Shown: positions 19,301-28,185 of the stretch, piece by piece | How positions within the stretch are numbered: the first letter of the stretch is position 1 | Layout of the letters: every line of letters begins with the position of its first letter | Source of the DNA: a virus | Length of the DNA stretch: 56,702 nt | Reading direction: 5' to 3' (one strand) | IMG/VR virus record: IMGVR_UViG_3300049846_000236 | Span: 1-56,702 of that record | The notes under the pieces: model-generated | Told to the model about the DNA's origin: nothing | The model's database searches: none | Seen by the model: only the letters and a program-made list of their open reading frames with translations | Program-made: the position numbers and the translations under genes

Positions 19301-19877
19301 TAATACCCTGTGGATTTCCGATATGTGTATTCATCTTGGCGACAAGTTTATTAGCATCTACCGCTGTGTCGAACTCGATAGTTACTCTAAGCGCTCTAGA
19401 ACCATCTGCGAGTTTGCAGGAAAACTGTCCCGGTGTCCTACCATTAGCGTCAGTCTTGGCTAGCGTTCTAGCACTAGAAATCCAGTATTGGAAAACATTG
19501 TCCCTACCGGCAAAGTAGCAGCGAGGATACTTCTTGTTATCTGTACGCTTAGTTTCGTTTAGCGAATACTTAGCGAACTTAACGGTATTAACGCCCTCCT
19601 GGTTTTGCGTAGAGTAATTGGTGCCCCAGGAGTCGTACAGTGTCGAGTAAACAATTCCTGGGTCGCGCTGTGGCCTCGTAATGGAGGTAATTGGGAACAG
19701 ATCGTCGTATCCACGGTCCACACCCCACGCCTTCTGCTCATCGGTTTGAGTAGTCCTTGGGAAGTCGGCTGTTACTGTGGTATACCTAATCATGTTCCAC
19801 TCACCAAGAACCTGCGGAACAGCGTTGTTGGTGCTGGTATCCTCAATAGCCGTTTTAATAAACGGCTTGGAAATCAT
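16395..19877 (-). CDS. large minor tail protein (tail tip/baseplate)
   Basis: 1,160 residues encoded directly after the distal-tail-like gene, the usual place of the tail-tip hub in actinobacterial siphoviruses. It is rich in tryptophan and aromatic beta-strands. The N-terminal third has a discoidin-like stretch (RALRVTIEFDTAVDANKLVAK), the centre resembles tail-hub regions (VWEIIQEIASSFQLAVYFDE), then a possible concanavalin-like segment, and the C-terminal part has a hub-like DIVSVYWPGKR segment. No peptidase motif seen. The assignment rests on gene order and size more than on a single motif. Confidence 0.75.
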   Translation of the reverse strand: MISKPFIKTAIEDTSTNNAVPQVLGEWNMIRYTTVTADFPRTTQTDEQKAWGVDRGYDDLFPITSITRPQRDPGIVYSTLYDSWGTNYSTQNQEGVNTVKFAKYSLNETKRTDNKKYPRCYFAGRDNVFQYWISSARTLAKTDANGRTPGQFSCKLADGSRALRVTIEFDTAVDANKLVAKMNTHIGNPQGIKFEVKISGSWTTVATGINCSDNGIVEIYRPAAGGTWTTTPVYYTTAAPNSVSIQGIRMSVDSMLRILPSAATENAVNASLELIEFTPRLVIDLSERTESYSVDNELGMENGDLMIGSASTNTGNIVFSNDDGFLDTVSSQSLLNGKLDEFVEFQVNLIYNSSIGGTATDRTVRQLTMVSDNWTSESQDTTTVNLVDYSKALQETNAQETLVTNIPAFAAIWLLCDGAGFGRADVNRSTATEDDYMIEWFWADPDKKVWEIIQEIASSFQLAVYFDEFGRLQITTRKYLFDRDSELPSGTTSDLTLYGVPSGAHLSNIISDQRKESEIFNWAKVKYKAANKFFTARGHRRTTRAPMWKAEDPMFVGAAEIIQSFAQGATQIKVQTVDDTLFKYRGRFVVEDTGKMYEYDAKKYQLFGGGTVWVSSDTDMIYAIEQNNGIRPTFTGWLRLPDPAAAGINAIYYEFRQNWKCMKFAKDSGTGQNDMAPIKFVRRDSGGDKGGYLKITTNFTGGSRYKIWKDSASYDKYDRVGVKFKFADGDDPEIGVVIFPTGNHFAGGYHISVAPQIFGPLPGVDGDRVNLSTLASDVNVVRVNGTGGEKQLPRTIDFVQFADYRQEKTYESPRITKTDWTYLEVLVTGNDKDWRFAVFINGNFVGEWADKSDATLSRTKKAQFFVKGDGKVLVDKFYVVNTVGINDYKRGYLYNLSRKDKAHSDKAAPGDKLFNKYLQHWMSRKSDARCWVYNFNHGGWATAREIAHYKADFEMPATSQEIISSNKNVMVSRYKKRPLGASFTLHNRSEKLQMVNGERETNVADARRNETFLIAGSTLFLGAEQTLDYKDKDLIDQFGEKTVELTGTWIQRRESAEDLGKFIRDRFGTQTSNYDLEIYGNPLIQVGDIVSVYWPGKRIANFTYVVTKVSNSWNNGLDTNISMSMRITSPPAKNYTTNDDSVEANAAKPPGYTTQAVDSV

Positions 19878-20362
19878 ACTTCCTCCAAGGAAAGGCTAAC
19901 GTTCCAGAGGTCCGTTATTACAGAAACTCCTCTTTCCATCCTGACATTACGCTTTGCAATGTCGTAGGAGAAGTCAGAAAACCTCATGGTATATCTGTCA
20001 CCGGCTGAAATGACCGCTGACTCTAATGTGCCTCTTGCTGCTAGGTCGCGGCTGTAAAGGAATACATAAAATTCCTTGTCATAGTATGATCGGTAAAAGT
20101 CTAGAAGATCCCAGCCGCCCTTGTATCCGTCGAGTGTGTGCTGATATGTCGCTGGGAGGCCGTCCCACGAAACCTGAAAGGAAGTTTTCTGTGCTACAAC
20201 GTATGAACGCATTGTTCCATTTACAGTGCGCTTACGGTTTTCAATGATTTCCTCGGTAGCATTTAGTTCGCTGCGGTTATGCTCAGAAAGGAAGCCGTCC
20301 TTGGCACCGGCTCCGGTGTCCTTAAAGTAGATAAGACTGTTTACGGGTAGAGTCAATGGCAT
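19874..20362 (-). CDS. distal-tail-like minor tail protein
   Basis: 162 residues, located between the tape measure and the large tail-tip protein and overlapping both by 1-4 bases. It begins MPLTLPVNSLIYFKDTG and is beta-rich, in keeping with Dit-like hub proteins, though it is shorter than typical Dit proteins. Two aromatic clusters (DLLDFYRSYYDKEFYVFLY) may form the core. Function assigned by position. Confidence 0.65.
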   Translation of the reverse strand: MPLTLPVNSLIYFKDTGAGAKDGFLSEHNRSELNATEEIIENRKRTVNGTMRSYVVAQKTSFQVSWDGLPATYQHTLDGYKGGWDLLDFYRSYYDKEFYVFLYSRDLAARGTLESAVISAGDRYTMRFSDFSYDIAKRNVRMERGVSVITDLWNVSLSLEEV

Positions 20363-23300
20363 TAGATTCTCCTACTCCTTCCGCTTCTAACCTGCTGCTT
20401 CCTTTCGTGCTTCACAACGAAACGCTCGAAGGCACGCTCAAGGTCAACCTCGGAACTTAGATTTTCAATGGTCACATCAAAATTATACTCGTTTCCGCCC
20501 ATGTTTGCAATATTCTTCTCGAACTTGTCAGTCAGGGCGCTCGTAAGTACGGTTTCCCCCTTGTGAAGATTAGCAACCGTGTTATCATAGTTGATTCTGC
20601 CGCCCTTGCGTAGACCGGGAATTCCCAGGGTGTGCGGATCTGCCTGGTTCGAATATGAGCCTCCCCTTCTGGCCTCGAAGTGAAGGTGGGGACCGAATGA
20701 ATTTCCTGTATTTCCAGAGTATCCAATAATCTGACCAGCCTTAATCATTCCAGAATCTGCCTTGTCACGGCTGAGGTGAGCATAAACAAACCCGAATCCA
20801 TTAGCATCTAGCATGTACCAGTTACCATATGATCCAAATGCGAACGGCTGGTTTGTCAGTTTACCGCTGGTAACCGCTCTCAGCGGTGTTCCCTCTGGCA
20901 TTGGAATGTCTGTTCCGGTTCCGCCGTGCTGTGCGAGTGTCCTTCCAACCTGGTAATTTCCGACCCAAGGCTTAGTGTAACCCTCATTGGCAGACATTCC
21001 AGAGAGCACTGCGCGAGCCTCGTCCTCCCACTTTGCGTATGCGTCAGGATATGCACTAACCTGAACTCTCTGAGCGGCTTCTGCTAGACCTAACTGGTCC
21101 CTGTCCTTAATCGCTAGCAGCCTGCTAAAGAACTTCCTAGAAGCATACTTCGGATTGGTAATTTGCTTAGGAGTTCCCCAGCCCATTGACGGACGCTGCT
21201 GGAACAGTCCTAGCGAGTCGTGGTCTACAGCAGTCTTGTAATTGTGTAGAGTTGACTCCTGCATGGCCGTCATAAGACCAATGATAAGGTCTCTGTGTGT
21301 TGCACCCATATTTTTTCCGACACTTACAATGATTGCTGCGTTCCTCAACTGCTCTGCACTAAATGCTGTTCCGCCATAATTTCCAGGGGCCCCGGCAGAC
21401 ATATCGTAGTCACCACCCCGCCCCGTAGCAGACTTAAGCAGCGCTACGAGCATGGCCATTGGAGCAGCAACAGAAGCAGACTCTAGCATTGCCGATGCTG
21501 TAAGAGTATTAGTCATATCACCAACGATACCACCCTTGGCGAACGCAGGTATGCTTCCGCTGTTAATTCCGTCAAGCGTGGTCTTACCGTACTTCTTTAC
21601 GGAGGCTGCTCGGATAACATACTCCCCATTAGAGAGTCTTGCGGGAATAGAGTCAGAGGTCCCTGATCCCGGCCCGGTAATAAACCCTCCAGTCGCGTGG
21701 CCGTCCTGCGGACGGTGACTCATCATCTGCTTGAATGTCGTAGGCTTTGGAACACCATTCTTCACCCACTCCATAAGGGTGCTTGCCAGGTCGGGATCAA
21801 TATTCATGTTATCGATAAGTGCTGTCGTTATTCCATTCCAATTACCACTCTGAATTGAATTACGAATCTCACTGGCAGCGGTCTTTCCAACCTTTCCAAA
21901 CGCCGACTCCCACACCTTAATAAAGGCATCAGCCTGCCCCCTGCTATCAGCACCGATAAGTTCTAGGGACCTCTTCATCTTCTCTCTCATATTGGTGTTA
22001 GCGTTTTCCCAAATTCTTTGAATCTTATCAGCAAGATTCTGGTACTCCTCCTGCTCATCGTCAACGGTATTCTTTAGTGCTTTAAGTTCCGCCTGCTGAG
22101 CGTCACGGAAATCATCTAGATTTTCATCAATGGCCTCTGCTCGCCTGTCAAGAACTTCCATCTGGTGTTCTAGTTGTCGGTTCTCCTGACGGATAGCCTT
22201 CAACTTCTCCTTGATTGGAGCAATTTCTTCCTTACGCTTCTGATTAAGTTTTTTAATCTTCTCCTCTGCGCGAGCAGCAGACTTTTCCCGCTCCGACTCC
22301 TGCTCCCTCTGCTTCTTAATAGCATCCATATCGAGACGAATACGAGCAGCCTCGAAGAGTTGACCAGTAGCAATGGCCTCCTCGTATGAGATTTCCATAT
22401 TTCGCATTTCCTGACGGCGCTGGAATCTCTCCTCTTCCTTGTCAAAGGCAGCCTGCTTCTTCTCTTCCGCACGCTCTATCTGGGCAATTTCTCTGTCGTA
22501 ATATTTCTCAATCTTATCTATGTCGCGTTGGTAGGCCGCAGCGCGCTTATCCAATAGATCAATCTGATCCTGAATTGCGTCCTGTTGGTCCTGAATTGCT
22601 TCCTTAGCCCTTTCAGCCTGCCTTTCCTCTGCGGCTAGAGCACGCTCCTGCTCCTTAATTAAATCATCCACATCCTCCTGCGTAACACTCGGCTCAGGAA
22701 TCATTGCTGCGAACGCGGTTGGCATAGCATCGCCCATAGCACTAAATATTCCAGGTAGGTTGGCTGCCGCGTCATTCGCATCAAGCAGGGTTTGAACAAG
22801 GGCCGCCGATCCGGTTAGGACGTCCCTCTGTGCTGCATATACAAGATCGTAACCGTTGGGTAGGCTATTTCCAACAATATCTGCAACGCCAGCGGCCCCA
22901 GACCTATATGCTTCAAAGAATTCTCTCAAGTCTTGGGTGGGCAGGGCTTCCAGGAACGCGGCCCTTTGATCCGCACTCCACTCCCCAAAAATGGTCTTCA
23001 TATCATCTGTCATATTGCCAGAGAGCCCGAATTGGCTGATAAGATCTATTGTTTTTCCATCTTCATTTTGGTAGACTAGGCTACCCCAATCGATACCCTT
23101 CTGCTCAGCGAGAGTCGTAGCCATCTTGTTAATTCTATTCCAGTATTCTTCAATTACCTCTTCTGGCTCCGCCCCCTTTTTAAGACCAGCGGTCATGGCT
23201 TCGCCCTCAGACTGCCCCCATTCGTATGCTCGCTGATTAGACTCTGCCTCGTGCTTGTCCTGGTTCCACCACCACCCCCCGCCCCAGGTTCCCAACTGAT

Positions 23301-26300
23301 CTGAGCCGAGCGAATCCGCAGTCTGCTGTAGAGCACTCTGCAGGCTATCCTTCGCAGCCTTTCTAGTGTCTACGCCTTCCAGCCTGGTCTGTACAGTAAG
23401 AATATTGCCCTTCTTATCTGCCTGCATTTGAATAGAATCAATAATGTTCTTAGCCTTCTCAGCAGACATTCCAGACATAAGCAACTTATCGTAAATAATT
23501 ATGGCAGCGGTTGCAGCCTCTTCCGCAGTAGCATCAGCCATTGCTGCGATTTGTTCTGAGAAGTTATCTGTTACCTTCTGGTTAAACTCATCCAGTTTTC
23601 TTGGAGCATCCTGTGGTATAAAGTCTGAGTTGATCCATCCTGAAACACCAAAATCTAGAGTCTTCCACTTCTTAACATTGAATGCTTCTCCAATTTCTTG
23701 TTCCAGTTGTGTTCCTACGAACTGGGATGCCAGAGCCCATTCCTTCTTAAAGTCTTCTGCAGCCTTTCTTCCAGCCTCCGTCACCTTATCATAAATTACT
23801 GATGCAGCCCCGGCAGCAACAGCACCGGCAGCCATTCCCCAGGGCCCTCCGATCATTCCGACCATGCTTCCCATCATTGCGGCGTTGGAAGCATTTGAAA
23901 TCATAGAATCCTGAGGTGCTACCATAGAACCAATCATCGGAAGCATCATGGCAGCACTTCCTACGCCCATAGCGGTCTTACCACTAAACTTACTCATCCA
24001 TCCACCGCTGCCCTTAGCGTCAGTCTGAGCCTTTTCAAGAGCCAGTTGTTCAAGTTCCTCTAGGGTGGACGCCTGCTCCGCTGTCAGGCCAGCCTTGGTA
24101 AACGTTAGTTTCTGCTCTTCGTTGAGTAGTCCTGAATTTCTAAGTTGAGCAATCTTTTGTTCCGCAGAAAGATCAGACTGTGCAATCTTTAGGCCCTCTC
24201 TCTGCAGTGCGAGTTCTTCCTTCTCCATAGCCTTCTGCTGCTCAAGCACGAGCCTCTGATTTCTATAATGCAGTTGGGCTTCCTGATGCATTTTCTTTTC
24301 TATTGCTGCACGCTCCATAGCCTCATCAGTAGTTTGCTTAGCCAGGGCATTAATAGTTTTGGCACTAGATTCAGACATATCTCCAGTTCTAGCACTTATT
24401 GGCACACCGGTTACTCCAGCGCCTGGTACAGCCCTGAATCCACCATTGGCCATCTGCTTGGACACACCCATGAGTTCCCCGGTAGCCCTGTCAATTGCTA
24501 CTAGATACTGCTGTCCCTCACTTTCCATAAGTTGGAACTTTATAGTGGTCTCATCGATCTGCTGGGTCATTCTGGTCATTGCCGCAGCAACGCTCTCCAT
24601 AGGAATTTGCTGTGCAAGATTCGCGCTGGTATCTCCAACATGCCTTGCAAGGCTGTCGATCATAGTGTTGTATCTGCGCTGAGCAACACCTGTCTTTTTG
24701 GTTTCTACCGCCTGCTCTTCAAGAATTTGGGTCGCGGCGTTAGTTGCAGCAATTAGTTTTTGATCTGCTACCATCCAACTGTCTGAGAGTCCCCTCGGCT
24801 GACTTGGAAGAACCTCTCGGTCTGCTGCATAATCTCCGGGGCCATATCTAACACCCTTAAAGTTGCTTGAAGTTCCAATAGTTGGTTGATCAGAGAAGTA
24901 GCCGCTTCCATACCTTAATTCTGTAGAACTTTTAACCGCCCTAACATATGCCCTTTCAGCGGCCAGTGCGTCTTTGCTATTGGTCGCAGCCGCCTTTGCC
25001 TCCATCTGTGTAACTTCTTTCCACGCATTAATTTTCTGCTGAGTTTCTAAGGTATCCCCAAGAGCCGCCTTAATTTTAGCGCTCTGAATAGCAATAAACT
25101 TATCAAGGTCTGCTGCAGCCCTCAAGTCTCCGGTCGGCCTTGAGACTGAGAAGAACGGCATTGTGTCCTTGGCAATATCATTTTGCTCCTTAGAGGCGAA
25201 GCCCCACCCCATCGTATCAAAGTTGTACGCTCTTCCGGTCGGTGGAACGTAGCCCATTTCCTTCATAAGCATTTCACGCATACCAGGAGTTTGTAGAGAT
25301 GTGTCTAGGGATCGAGGAATAAAGTGCGCTCTTGACATTGGCACTGTTCCGGACTGCCAACCGGAGTGTGTGGTTGACCAGGGCCCGCCGGTTAGATCAG
25401 ACTTGGCCACGACCGCCGCAGCAGCGGTTGCGGAAGCAGTAGTAGAGGCGGTGTTACTAAGCCCCTGATAGGCCATCTTTAATTCTTCAATACCTCTAGT
25501 CAGAACCTTCTGAGCAGTGGTCTGATCGTACATGCTCTTTGTAAGTTGATCAATTGCATTGTCAGCCTGGAAAGATTCTGCTGTAAGCATTTCGAAGGTT
25601 CGGGATATACCCTTGCCAGAGGTCATTGACTTAAATCCGTTGCTAAGCCTTAGTACACCCTTAAGAATCATACCAAGCATGTTTCCGAATAGACCCATAA
25701 GCATGATGACAGGACCAATAGCAGCAGCGGCCATTCCAAGATACTTAACTATTTGCAAAAGCCATTCATTGTCTTGAAGGAATCCGAAAACCTTGTTAAG
25801 CCCTTTTAGTGCCCATGTTCCAAGTTTCAAAAGATCTTCTCCGACCTCAGCAATATTAATTTTAAAGGTCTCCCAGGCTCTCGTCCACTGTCCAGAAACA
25901 GAGTCTGCCTGCGCTGCAACTTCCTGATCGGCCAACTTTCCAAGGTTCTCCATACTTGTGCCCATAAGGTCTAGAACCTTTTGAGTTTGAGAACCCTGCG
26001 CCCCAAGGTTATTGAAAAATGCGTTCATCCTTGCGAACTGATATTTACCGAATAGTTTGGTGATTACCTGCTGGCGCGCTAGGTCGTCTAGCCCCTGCAA
26101 CTCTTTCTGAAAGGCCATAAGTGTTGGAGTAAGTTCACCAGCATTGTCCTTGACAATTTTTGGAAGATTAATTCCAAATTCTTTCATGAATTCGGTAGCA
26201 GCCTTCGGAGGAGCAATAATGCTAGAAAGACCTGACTTTAGAGCGTTAGCACCTTCCGCCGCGCTAATTCCACCTTCTCTCATGGCTACCATATATAGTG

Positions 26301-27369
26301 CGAGGTCTTCTACGCTTCCCCCCAGACCCTCTACAACGGTTCCGGCGCGTGGAATAGCCTCTACCAGATCCTGCAGAGATGCCGACGTTTGGTTTTCTAC
26401 CGCGTTCAGGAATAGAACAGAGTCAGCAACCTCATCTGTGGACATTTTGAATGCTGACTGTAGAGCAACGGTAGCCTTCATTGCCTCCTGGCGGTCAACC
26501 TCGCCAAGCGTTGCAAGTTTCGTAGTCTGCTCGGTCATTCTCATAAGGTCGTTGCCTTCAAATCCGGTAGCAGCAAGGTCGGCCATTAGAGCGGCGGTTT
26601 CGGTTCCCGCCTGTCCATACGCCTTAGCCATATCTTTAGTCATGGCAATTGCTGACTCTCTGACCATTTCAGACTGCTTCTTGAAGTCATCCCCGAATGT
26701 AAACCCAGAGCCATAAACCTTCTGCAATCTTACAAGTTCCTGATCAAGGTCCTTGAATGTCTTAGCGGCTAGTCCACCAGCAATCATAAGCGGAACGGTA
26801 AAACCAACCATCAACTGACGACCGGCCCACTGAGTATTCTTACCCCAGTTAACCATTTGCGTAGCACCTTGCTGTGCCGTGGCATTAAAGACTTCCCAAG
26901 ACTTGTTTGCTACACGCATCTGCGTTGTGAAGTCTTTATTCAGTCCGGTCGGGGTAAGAACCCTTGCGGTGGCCCTGCCTGTCGAGTCAACGCCCTGCGG
27001 CATAAGAACCGAGTTCTGCATTTGGACCTGCTGCCTGGCCAGACTGCGAATAAGGCTCTCACGCCCAGTAACATACCTCTTGGTTTCTGTAAACGCCTGA
27101 CGCATTGTCAACTGTTGACGTGCTAAGGCGTCGGAGAAGATGTCTGTGTGAGACTTCATCGTAACCATCTGCTGAGTGAACTGTCCAGAAGTTGTCAGCA
27201 TCCTGCCGAACTGAGCATTTGCAGCCTGTAGATCGATGTTAGACATGCTTCGATCAACAGCAGTCATGCTGCCTGCGACAGCCATCAACTCTGCGTTAAG
27301 AGTCTGAACCTGCTTGTGCAGGCTAGACAGGTTACCAGTTACAAGAAAATCAATCTTTACCTGACTCAT
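20362..27369 (-). CDS. tape measure protein with lysozyme-like and M23 peptidase domains
   Basis: 2,335 residues, which at about 1.5 angstrom per residue implies a tail near 350 nm. N-terminal helical region, hydrophobic segment near residues 540-575, and a long charged coiled coil at about 1563-1783. A TMP-type GEYVIRAASVKKYG repeat lies near 1900. A lysozyme-like domain follows at about 2010-2120 (candidate glutamate in AMQESTLHNY near 2039), then an M23 peptidase at about 2140-2240 with QHGGTGTD, a YAHLS segment and the HLHF zinc motif near 2228. The first histidine and aspartate are separated by five residues rather than the usual three. It sets tail length and may open the cell wall at entry. 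Confidence 0.95.
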   Translation of the reverse strand: MSQVKIDFLVTGNLSSLHKQVQTLNAELMAVAGSMTAVDRSMSNIDLQAANAQFGRMLTTSGQFTQQMVTMKSHTDIFSDALARQQLTMRQAFTETKRYVTGRESLIRSLARQQVQMQNSVLMPQGVDSTGRATARVLTPTGLNKDFTTQMRVANKSWEVFNATAQQGATQMVNWGKNTQWAGRQLMVGFTVPLMIAGGLAAKTFKDLDQELVRLQKVYGSGFTFGDDFKKQSEMVRESAIAMTKDMAKAYGQAGTETAALMADLAATGFEGNDLMRMTEQTTKLATLGEVDRQEAMKATVALQSAFKMSTDEVADSVLFLNAVENQTSASLQDLVEAIPRAGTVVEGLGGSVEDLALYMVAMREGGISAAEGANALKSGLSSIIAPPKAATEFMKEFGINLPKIVKDNAGELTPTLMAFQKELQGLDDLARQQVITKLFGKYQFARMNAFFNNLGAQGSQTQKVLDLMGTSMENLGKLADQEVAAQADSVSGQWTRAWETFKINIAEVGEDLLKLGTWALKGLNKVFGFLQDNEWLLQIVKYLGMAAAAIGPVIMLMGLFGNMLGMILKGVLRLSNGFKSMTSGKGISRTFEMLTAESFQADNAIDQLTKSMYDQTTAQKVLTRGIEELKMAYQGLSNTASTTASATAAAAVVAKSDLTGGPWSTTHSGWQSGTVPMSRAHFIPRSLDTSLQTPGMREMLMKEMGYVPPTGRAYNFDTMGWGFASKEQNDIAKDTMPFFSVSRPTGDLRAAADLDKFIAIQSAKIKAALGDTLETQQKINAWKEVTQMEAKAAATNSKDALAAERAYVRAVKSSTELRYGSGYFSDQPTIGTSSNFKGVRYGPGDYAADREVLPSQPRGLSDSWMVADQKLIAATNAATQILEEQAVETKKTGVAQRRYNTMIDSLARHVGDTSANLAQQIPMESVAAAMTRMTQQIDETTIKFQLMESEGQQYLVAIDRATGELMGVSKQMANGGFRAVPGAGVTGVPISARTGDMSESSAKTINALAKQTTDEAMERAAIEKKMHQEAQLHYRNQRLVLEQQKAMEKEELALQREGLKIAQSDLSAEQKIAQLRNSGLLNEEQKLTFTKAGLTAEQASTLEELEQLALEKAQTDAKGSGGWMSKFSGKTAMGVGSAAMMLPMIGSMVAPQDSMISNASNAAMMGSMVGMIGGPWGMAAGAVAAGAASVIYDKVTEAGRKAAEDFKKEWALASQFVGTQLEQEIGEAFNVKKWKTLDFGVSGWINSDFIPQDAPRKLDEFNQKVTDNFSEQIAAMADATAEEAATAAIIIYDKLLMSGMSAEKAKNIIDSIQMQADKKGNILTVQTRLEGVDTRKAAKDSLQSALQQTADSLGSDQLGTWGGGWWWNQDKHEAESNQRAYEWGQSEGEAMTAGLKKGAEPEEVIEEYWNRINKMATTLAEQKGIDWGSLVYQNEDGKTIDLISQFGLSGNMTDDMKTIFGEWSADQRAAFLEALPTQDLREFFEAYRSGAAGVADIVGNSLPNGYDLVYAAQRDVLTGSAALVQTLLDANDAAANLPGIFSAMGDAMPTAFAAMIPEPSVTQEDVDDLIKEQERALAAEERQAERAKEAIQDQQDAIQDQIDLLDKRAAAYQRDIDKIEKYYDREIAQIERAEEKKQAAFDKEEERFQRRQEMRNMEISYEEAIATGQLFEAARIRLDMDAIKKQREQESEREKSAARAEEKIKKLNQKRKEEIAPIKEKLKAIRQENRQLEHQMEVLDRRAEAIDENLDDFRDAQQAELKALKNTVDDEQEEYQNLADKIQRIWENANTNMREKMKRSLELIGADSRGQADAFIKVWESAFGKVGKTAASEIRNSIQSGNWNGITTALIDNMNIDPDLASTLMEWVKNGVPKPTTFKQMMSHRPQDGHATGGFITGPGSGTSDSIPARLSNGEYVIRAASVKKYGKTTLDGINSGSIPAFAKGGIVGDMTNTLTASAMLESASVAAPMAMLVALLKSATGRGGDYDMSAGAPGNYGGTAFSAEQLRNAAIIVSVGKNMGATHRDLIIGLMTAMQESTLHNYKTAVDHDSLGLFQQRPSMGWGTPKQITNPKYASRKFFSRLLAIKDRDQLGLAEAAQRVQVSAYPDAYAKWEDEARAVLSGMSANEGYTKPWVGNYQVGRTLAQHGGTGTDIPMPEGTPLRAVTSGKLTNQPFAFGSYGNWYMLDANGFGFVYAHLSRDKADSGMIKAGQIIGYSGNTGNSFGPHLHFEARRGGSYSNQADPHTLGIPGLRKGGRINYDNTVANLHKGETVLTSALTDKFEKNIANMGGNEYNFDVTIENLSSEVDLERAFERFVVKHERKQQVRSGRSRRI

Positions 27370-28084
27370 ACGATGTTGTAGTTAAGACCTCCTTCGATTC
27401 CGATTCCAAACCCTTCCTCATGTGCAATATTTCCGCTAAGACCTAGGATATCGTCAGGGTCACCGCCCTGTGCGCGAATAGCCGCATCACGCCTGATCTG
27501 CTCGAAGGTGCGGGGGCCTTCCTCTCCCGGCTCGTCCGGAATTGAAACCCCCTGCATTGCTGCATGGAACTTGTAGTCCTTCCACTTAGCCCTGCGGGAA
27601 GCCTCCAGGGTGGCTAGCAATTCTGGCATAGACAACTTCTCTTCGAGTTCCTCGTAATTTTCCCAGTGCCCGAGTAAAAATGCCTCTGCCTCCATTTCTG
27701 CTAGGTTTAGATCAGCCCAGGTAGGGCCGCTTCCCCCCGTAGATTTGGGCCACCGAGGGAAATACCTGCTGCCACCTCCAGAATCTTCCAGATGGTCGGA
27801 ATGTCTAGAGCCTCTTCAAACTTGTCATTATCCTTCACCAGATCTGGGAGTTGCTTCTCCAAGCAAATCTTAGTTGCTTCAATTAGAAATGAGAGATTGT
27901 CCTCGTCATCATTAGAAATCGGATTGTCAGAAGACTCTTCTGCCCCATCCTCCTTAACGACCTTGTTCATATCCTCAATAACCTTCATTACTTTACGAAG
28001 ACGCTTTAGATCGAGCGGGCGCACCTGTACTTCTGTGCCGTCCTGCAATTCTAGATCCAAAATGTCATATACAGTAGTTGCCAA
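27366..28084 (-). CDS. tail assembly chaperone G-T fusion made by -1 frameshift
   Basis: Extended chaperone, about 240 residues, joining the 27707-28084 frame to the -1 frame that ends at 27366. Past the G-run the -1 frame reads GGSGPTWADLNLAEMEAEAF and continues LLGHWENYEELEEKLSMPEL, a sequence typical of the T part of actinophage G-T chaperones. Read alone, the T part has an in-frame ATG at 27695 but no convincing ribosome-binding site. G binds the tape measure and T recruits major tail protein subunits in the lambda model. The position just upstream of the tape measure is canonical. Confidence 0.88.
27707..28084 (-). CDS. tail assembly chaperone G (unshifted product)
   Basis: 125 residues ending ...GEAALPGLI, made when ribosomes do not shift. 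The N-terminus (MATTVYDILDLELQDGTEVQ) and the conserved IWKILEVAAGISLGGPNL segment before the shift point are typical of the G protein. It is expected to be the more abundant product. It starts at ATG 28084, about 50 bases downstream of the hairpin terminator that follows the major tail gene. Confidence 0.88.
   Translation of the reverse strand: MATTVYDILDLELQDGTEVQVRPLDLKRLRKVMKVIEDMNKVVKEDGAEESSDNPISNDDEDNLSFLIEATKICLEKQLPDLVKDNDKFEEALDIPTIWKILEVAAGISLGGPNLRGEAALPGLI
27733..27738 (-). promoter_or_regulatory. ribosomal -1 slippery G-run
   Basis: Six G residues on the minus strand, in the context CTA CGG GGG GAA GCG in the zero frame. A slip by one base yields ACG GGG GGA AGC and enters the T frame. 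The heptamer is not a perfect XXXYYYZ in register, but the G-run permits re-pairing, and the switch is demanded by the T coding sequence that continues only in the -1 frame. Confidence 0.75.
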
Positions 28085-28137
28085 AATGACCTCCTTATTG
28101 TCTATCTAATTATATGGTAAAGGGCATATAAACGCAA

Positions 28138-28163
28138 GGCGGGCACCCATTTGGGTGCCCGCC
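28138..28163 (-). terminator. terminator after the major tail protein gene
   Basis: A perfect 11-bp stem (GGCGGGCACCC and its complement) with a 4-base loop lies 23 bases after the major tail stop, followed on the minus strand by TTGCGTTTATATG. It would end or attenuate transcripts before the chaperone genes and so raise the ratio of major tail message. Confidence 0.85.
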
Positions 28164-28185
28164 AAGCAACTACTGTATTTAGTTA

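Noticed and set aside
26144-26716. 190-codon plus-strand frame opposite the tape measure gene
   Set aside because: Antisense to the alanine/threonine-rich helical region; composition is that of a shadow frame.
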